Of a stretch of DNA of 64,000 nucleotides, positions 60,921 through 64,000 are shown in pieces. Origin of the DNA: Schistocephalus solidus. Its lineage: Eukaryota; Platyhelminthes; Cestoda; Diphyllobothriidea; Diphyllobothriidae. The position numbers were made by a program, and so were the translations under genes. Below the pieces are notes generated by a model. It was given only the letters and a program-made list of their open reading frames with translations, ran no database searches and was not told the DNA's origin. The stretch spans positions 105,235 to 169,234 of the forward strand of contig WEDG01000346.1 in the NCBI GenBank assembly GCA_017591395.1, read 5' to 3'. Each line of letters opens with the position of its first letter. Within the stretch, counting starts at the first letter, position 1.

Positions 60921-62417
60921 GGCAACCTAACAAGCTTTAAGTGATTTCAATCACTTACACTGCTGACAAGAAAAAGGCCTATACTAATTACAGTTTTGAC
61001 CGCTCCGTTTTTGTGCACTGACGACTGCTTTTTCCTTTTAGTGGCTCCTATTAAAACTTAACAGAAGTGAAGAAAAATTTAAACTTTTTGGACTTTATTA
61101 TCACTATTTTCCTGAACTCTATTCTGAACCGCTTCTTTTCTTTAACCCAAAATTTCTGTTGCTTTTGTCATAATAGGCTAACTAAACACTGCTAGAATAG
61201 CTTTGAAATAAAATATTTCTGTGTATAGTGTTTTCATTCAGCTAGTGGTTTGTATTTGTCAGCATACAAAATTCGAGTTTTGACTCGATTGACCTATCCA
61301 TTAACCTGACCAGGTAGATATGTTATTGTGAATGCTCTGTTCCAGACACCTTGATATACGGCCAATGCGCTACGCTCCACAAAATAAGGTGAATGAATAA
61401 ATGCACATCGAAGTTGCCTGCAACGGCAGTTAGTCTATAACGTCTACCTTTTAGAACGTCGAATGCATGAATAATAGGTGTTAACTCGCCAAAGGGAAGA
61501 TACTCGTGATAGATATCAATATATATCGTCTTATTACTTCACTTGCAGCGTTTCCTAGAAACGGAAGTGTAAAAAGCCTGTATTTCTGTTCTGTGATTGA
61601 AATGGTGGGCATTTTGGCACGCTTCATACTATTATCGTGATTAATCCCCAGTTGCACTTTCAAGCTTACCTAAATATAAACTTTCTTCGATTCTGATGTA
61701 CGTTATTGGCCAAAGTGTAGATAAATCTTTGCGCTGCTAACCCGCCAAACAGCTGCAAAAGCGCTTCAGCGGATGTGTAACGGCGAAGGTCGGAAAGTAT
61801 GCGGTGCTCTACTTCAACTACGGCATAGCCTTATTTCTGGGTGCGCTTTTGTAAATCAGCGAAAACAGTATAAAGATTCTAAAACTGACAAACGGATTAG
61901 AGTGAAGAGCTTTGAAAATAAAGTTGATTTTGTGAGATTAATATTCGTTTATATCAATAAACTGTTGCATTAACGTACTGTCGATATATCATGCGTCTAA
62001 CAACATAATTGGCATACATCTCTGTATCCTGCATCGCTTTCCATCGTAGTTTCGGCAAAAGATGAGAAATAGCAATCTCTATTGACGTAAGTTACTGATC
62101 TGAGTTCCTATAGCGTTGCTTGAGGACACGTAGGTATCACAACAATAACGTATGCAGCAGAACCTATGGAGCTTTACGATGTACTAAAGCTTAATACAAC
62201 TGCAACGACTTTATGATACTTTGCATCTGTTCTAGCTAATTTTAGTAAGATTCTTCGATGGTCATTTATTTGATATTACCTCTCAGGATTGCGAGACATC
62301 TCGACTCAGCTCGTTCGCATGGTCGCCAGTGAGGCTTTTGTGACAGACAGAAACGAAATCATGCCTTTTAAAGCATGCTCCCATACGCAGAATCCCAATT
62401 GACGTTACTTTGAATTT
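60921..62417. other. Unclassified AT-rich stretch
   Basis: No gene recognised. A short block at 61365-61410 (GCTCCAC...GTGAATGAATAAATGCACATCGAAGTTG) resembles 60865-60912 and may be a third Penelope-like scrap. Confidence 0.4.
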
Positions 62418-62717
62418 TTGTACTCTGGTGGTTTCAACTACAACTGCAAAATGTCTGTCAAGTGTCCTCCTACCTTCATTAAATTGCTATTTCCGTGGAG
62501 GGTGACTCAACATTTGTTTCATTTGTCGGAATCTTGCACCTATGGAGCGATGATATGTGTCTCCAGTCAAATGTATATAATCGACTTCCTGAAGCCTACT
62601 ATTCACGGAAAGCCTCTCGCCACTTTTCTTATTTTATTTGCAGCTAAGCATACCCTCACGCTCTGGGCTACATCGGCCCATATTCACGTCCCCGTTGGCA
62701 TGGTGGCCCACGCCTAA
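62418..62717 (+). pseudogene. Second LINE type, possible zinc-finger ORF1 remnant
   Basis: An open stretch of 99 codons, in the expected ORF1 position before a LINE endonuclease remnant. Spacing suggests decayed C2H2 fingers: NCKMSVKC-P-x(12)-H, then SCTYGAMIC with IHGK at the His end, then a weaker third ending AHIHVP. Key residues are missing, so this is inference from spacing and context. It is not functional. Confidence 0.35.
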
Positions 62718-63379
62718 AAGCCCACCTATAAATGTCCACATGCCCAGCTAGGGCACCCAAACGACAGTTTTCCATTATACCCCAGTCCTATAGGTCACTT
62801 AGTGAGACTTTCTTAGCCAAACCGCAGAAATAACGAAAAAGCGTGTTTCAAATGCAAAATCCGCTAATAAATACCGAGTTTCGAGGTAACGTTTTAATCT
62901 CCAGCGAGCTAGCTTGTCTGGTAACTCCACATCGCCAGCCAACCACGCCCATCTTCATGTCTCTAAGTCAGGTTGTCAAAATGACGTGCATCCAACCCAA
63001 ACCTAGAAAGCTGTTTGCAGTCCACAAATGATCCGGTTGCTGTGTTCAGCAACATTAGCAAAGCCTGTGCAACACCGCAAATAACCCTATCTATACTTGC
63101 TGCTTTAGCAGCCTGCTTCATTCGGTTTTGGAATCCTGTTGAAGCTTCATATCGGAAGGTTATATCCCTTCATTCTTTAGATATCCCTCTAAGATTTTTA
63201 TTCCGACTTCCCTTATGCTAATAGTTCAACCGCAGTTGGCAGTTACACTTCAAACAACCATAACTTATATTTTATAGGTTCTGCCCAGTGGATACAATCT
63301 CAAACATAAATTCCAAATTAATTACCCGCCCAAAATTTGTTTTTCTTAATAAAGATAACACTAATTTGGTTACGCCAAC
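62718..63379. other. Between the ORF1-like and endonuclease remnants
   Basis: Short open pieces at 62843-63031 and 63015-63221 without recognised domains; probably the rest of ORF1 and the start of ORF2 of the same element. Confidence 0.35.
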
Positions 63380-64000
63380 TACACTAGACGTCATATTGCT
63401 TAATGCTAGGTCTGCTATAAATAAGATGTCCACTTAGAACCATTGCTTTCGGGCTGACATCCAATGTTTTATGTGTAACTGAATCTTGGACCCATCCCTA
63501 TTTTTGACTCTTTGGTGATCATCGATGCATATGATCTCTACAATCAAGACCGCATAAGTAAGCGTGGCTGTTGTCTTCTCTATAATAAGTTATCCTTTAA
63601 CCAGCTGCAGGTTTTATCTACGTTACCGCGTTGTTATTAGTTTATACATTTTCCGCATATATTATCTTATAAAGTCGGACAAAGGTGATTATCGGACGCG
63701 TATAAACACCGTTTTATTCATCATCTAATAATGATAATGCAAAAAGTTGTGACATAAATATCACGGTCCGCTGCGTATTAACAGCTGAAGATTTGGGTTT
63801 CATGACGTTGACTGGTTTTCCAGGCGTTTGTCGACGCAGATTTTAACTCTTCGCCAGATGCCATTAATTTTTCTAACTTCGGGTGTCAGCTGCTCTGCTC
63901 TCAACGAGAGCATATGGCTATATACCTTATTTTTCACAATTGATAATGAAATCATTTGATTTTAAACAAGGCTTCATCCAAAGTTACCACGCATTATTTC
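63380..64000 (+). pseudogene. Second LINE type, endonuclease remnant running off the edge
   Basis: Typical non-LTR endonuclease landmarks in degraded form: TLDVILLNARSAINKM at about 63388, then CVTESWTHP (frameshifted, ESW in place of ETW) near 63475. DSLVIIDAYDLYNQDRI then KRGCCLLY follow at about 63510-63580, with a remnant of the GDFN-x-P-x-VDW block near 63810-63840 and SPDAINFSNFGCQL near 63860. Frames shift several times. The RT would lie beyond 64000. It may be the same family as the YADD RT at 25998-26900. Confidence 0.65.

Overview
The window is AT-rich, repeat-dominated eukaryotic nuclear DNA. The transposon repertoire suggests a parasitic flatworm, possibly a cestode: CR1/jockey-like LINEs with an FADD reverse transcriptase, a second LINE type, Penelope-like GIY-YIG remnants and a Merlin-like transposase. 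The species cannot be fixed from sequence alone. No prokaryotic gene organisation, CRISPR array, rRNA or convincing tRNA was seen. Almost every long open frame is a retrotransposon piece, a frame opened by trinucleotide repeats, or the antisense of one of these.

Layout. 1-1447: 3' end of a CR1-like LINE (A, plus). 1448-3975: unclassified. 3976-7421: a nearly complete ORF2 LINE (B, minus). 8329-9261: a Merlin-type transposase pseudogene. 10014-12854: ACT trinucleotide array. 12855-14066: 5' part of the same LINE family with ORF1 (C, plus). 14232-15938: 139-bp repeats interrupted by LINE D (minus). 16521-17235: AGT array. 17270-19655: LINE E (plus). 19656-24990: tandem array of a 1.7-kb unit, followed by older diverged copies and a second LINE type at 25998-26900. 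32860-41975: tandem array of a roughly 3-kb unit. 42464-57603: a probable real multi-exon gene on the plus strand. 52316-55140: third trinucleotide array, inside the largest intron of that gene. 56600-58960: a 1.46-kb tandem duplication. 59530-60185: another CR1-type fragment. 44485-44890 and 60530-60920: Penelope-like endonuclease fragments. 62418-64000: ORF1 and endonuclease remnants of the second LINE type, leaving the right edge.

The most informative item is the gene at 42464-57603. Short open exons lie between canonical splice sites, and most junctions keep codon phase. They encode a Cys-containing, probably extracellular segment with N-glycosylation sequons, followed by one transmembrane helix and a short tail. 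I do not recognise the family. Its introns hold a Penelope remnant and a 2.8-kb trinucleotide array, and the 3-kb macrosatellite lies immediately upstream.

The mobile elements are decayed copies, with stops, frameshifts and deletions. Repeated junction sequences (40 bp at 7422 and 14077), array/LINE contacts and higher-order structure in the trinucleotide arrays are the main unexplained patterns.
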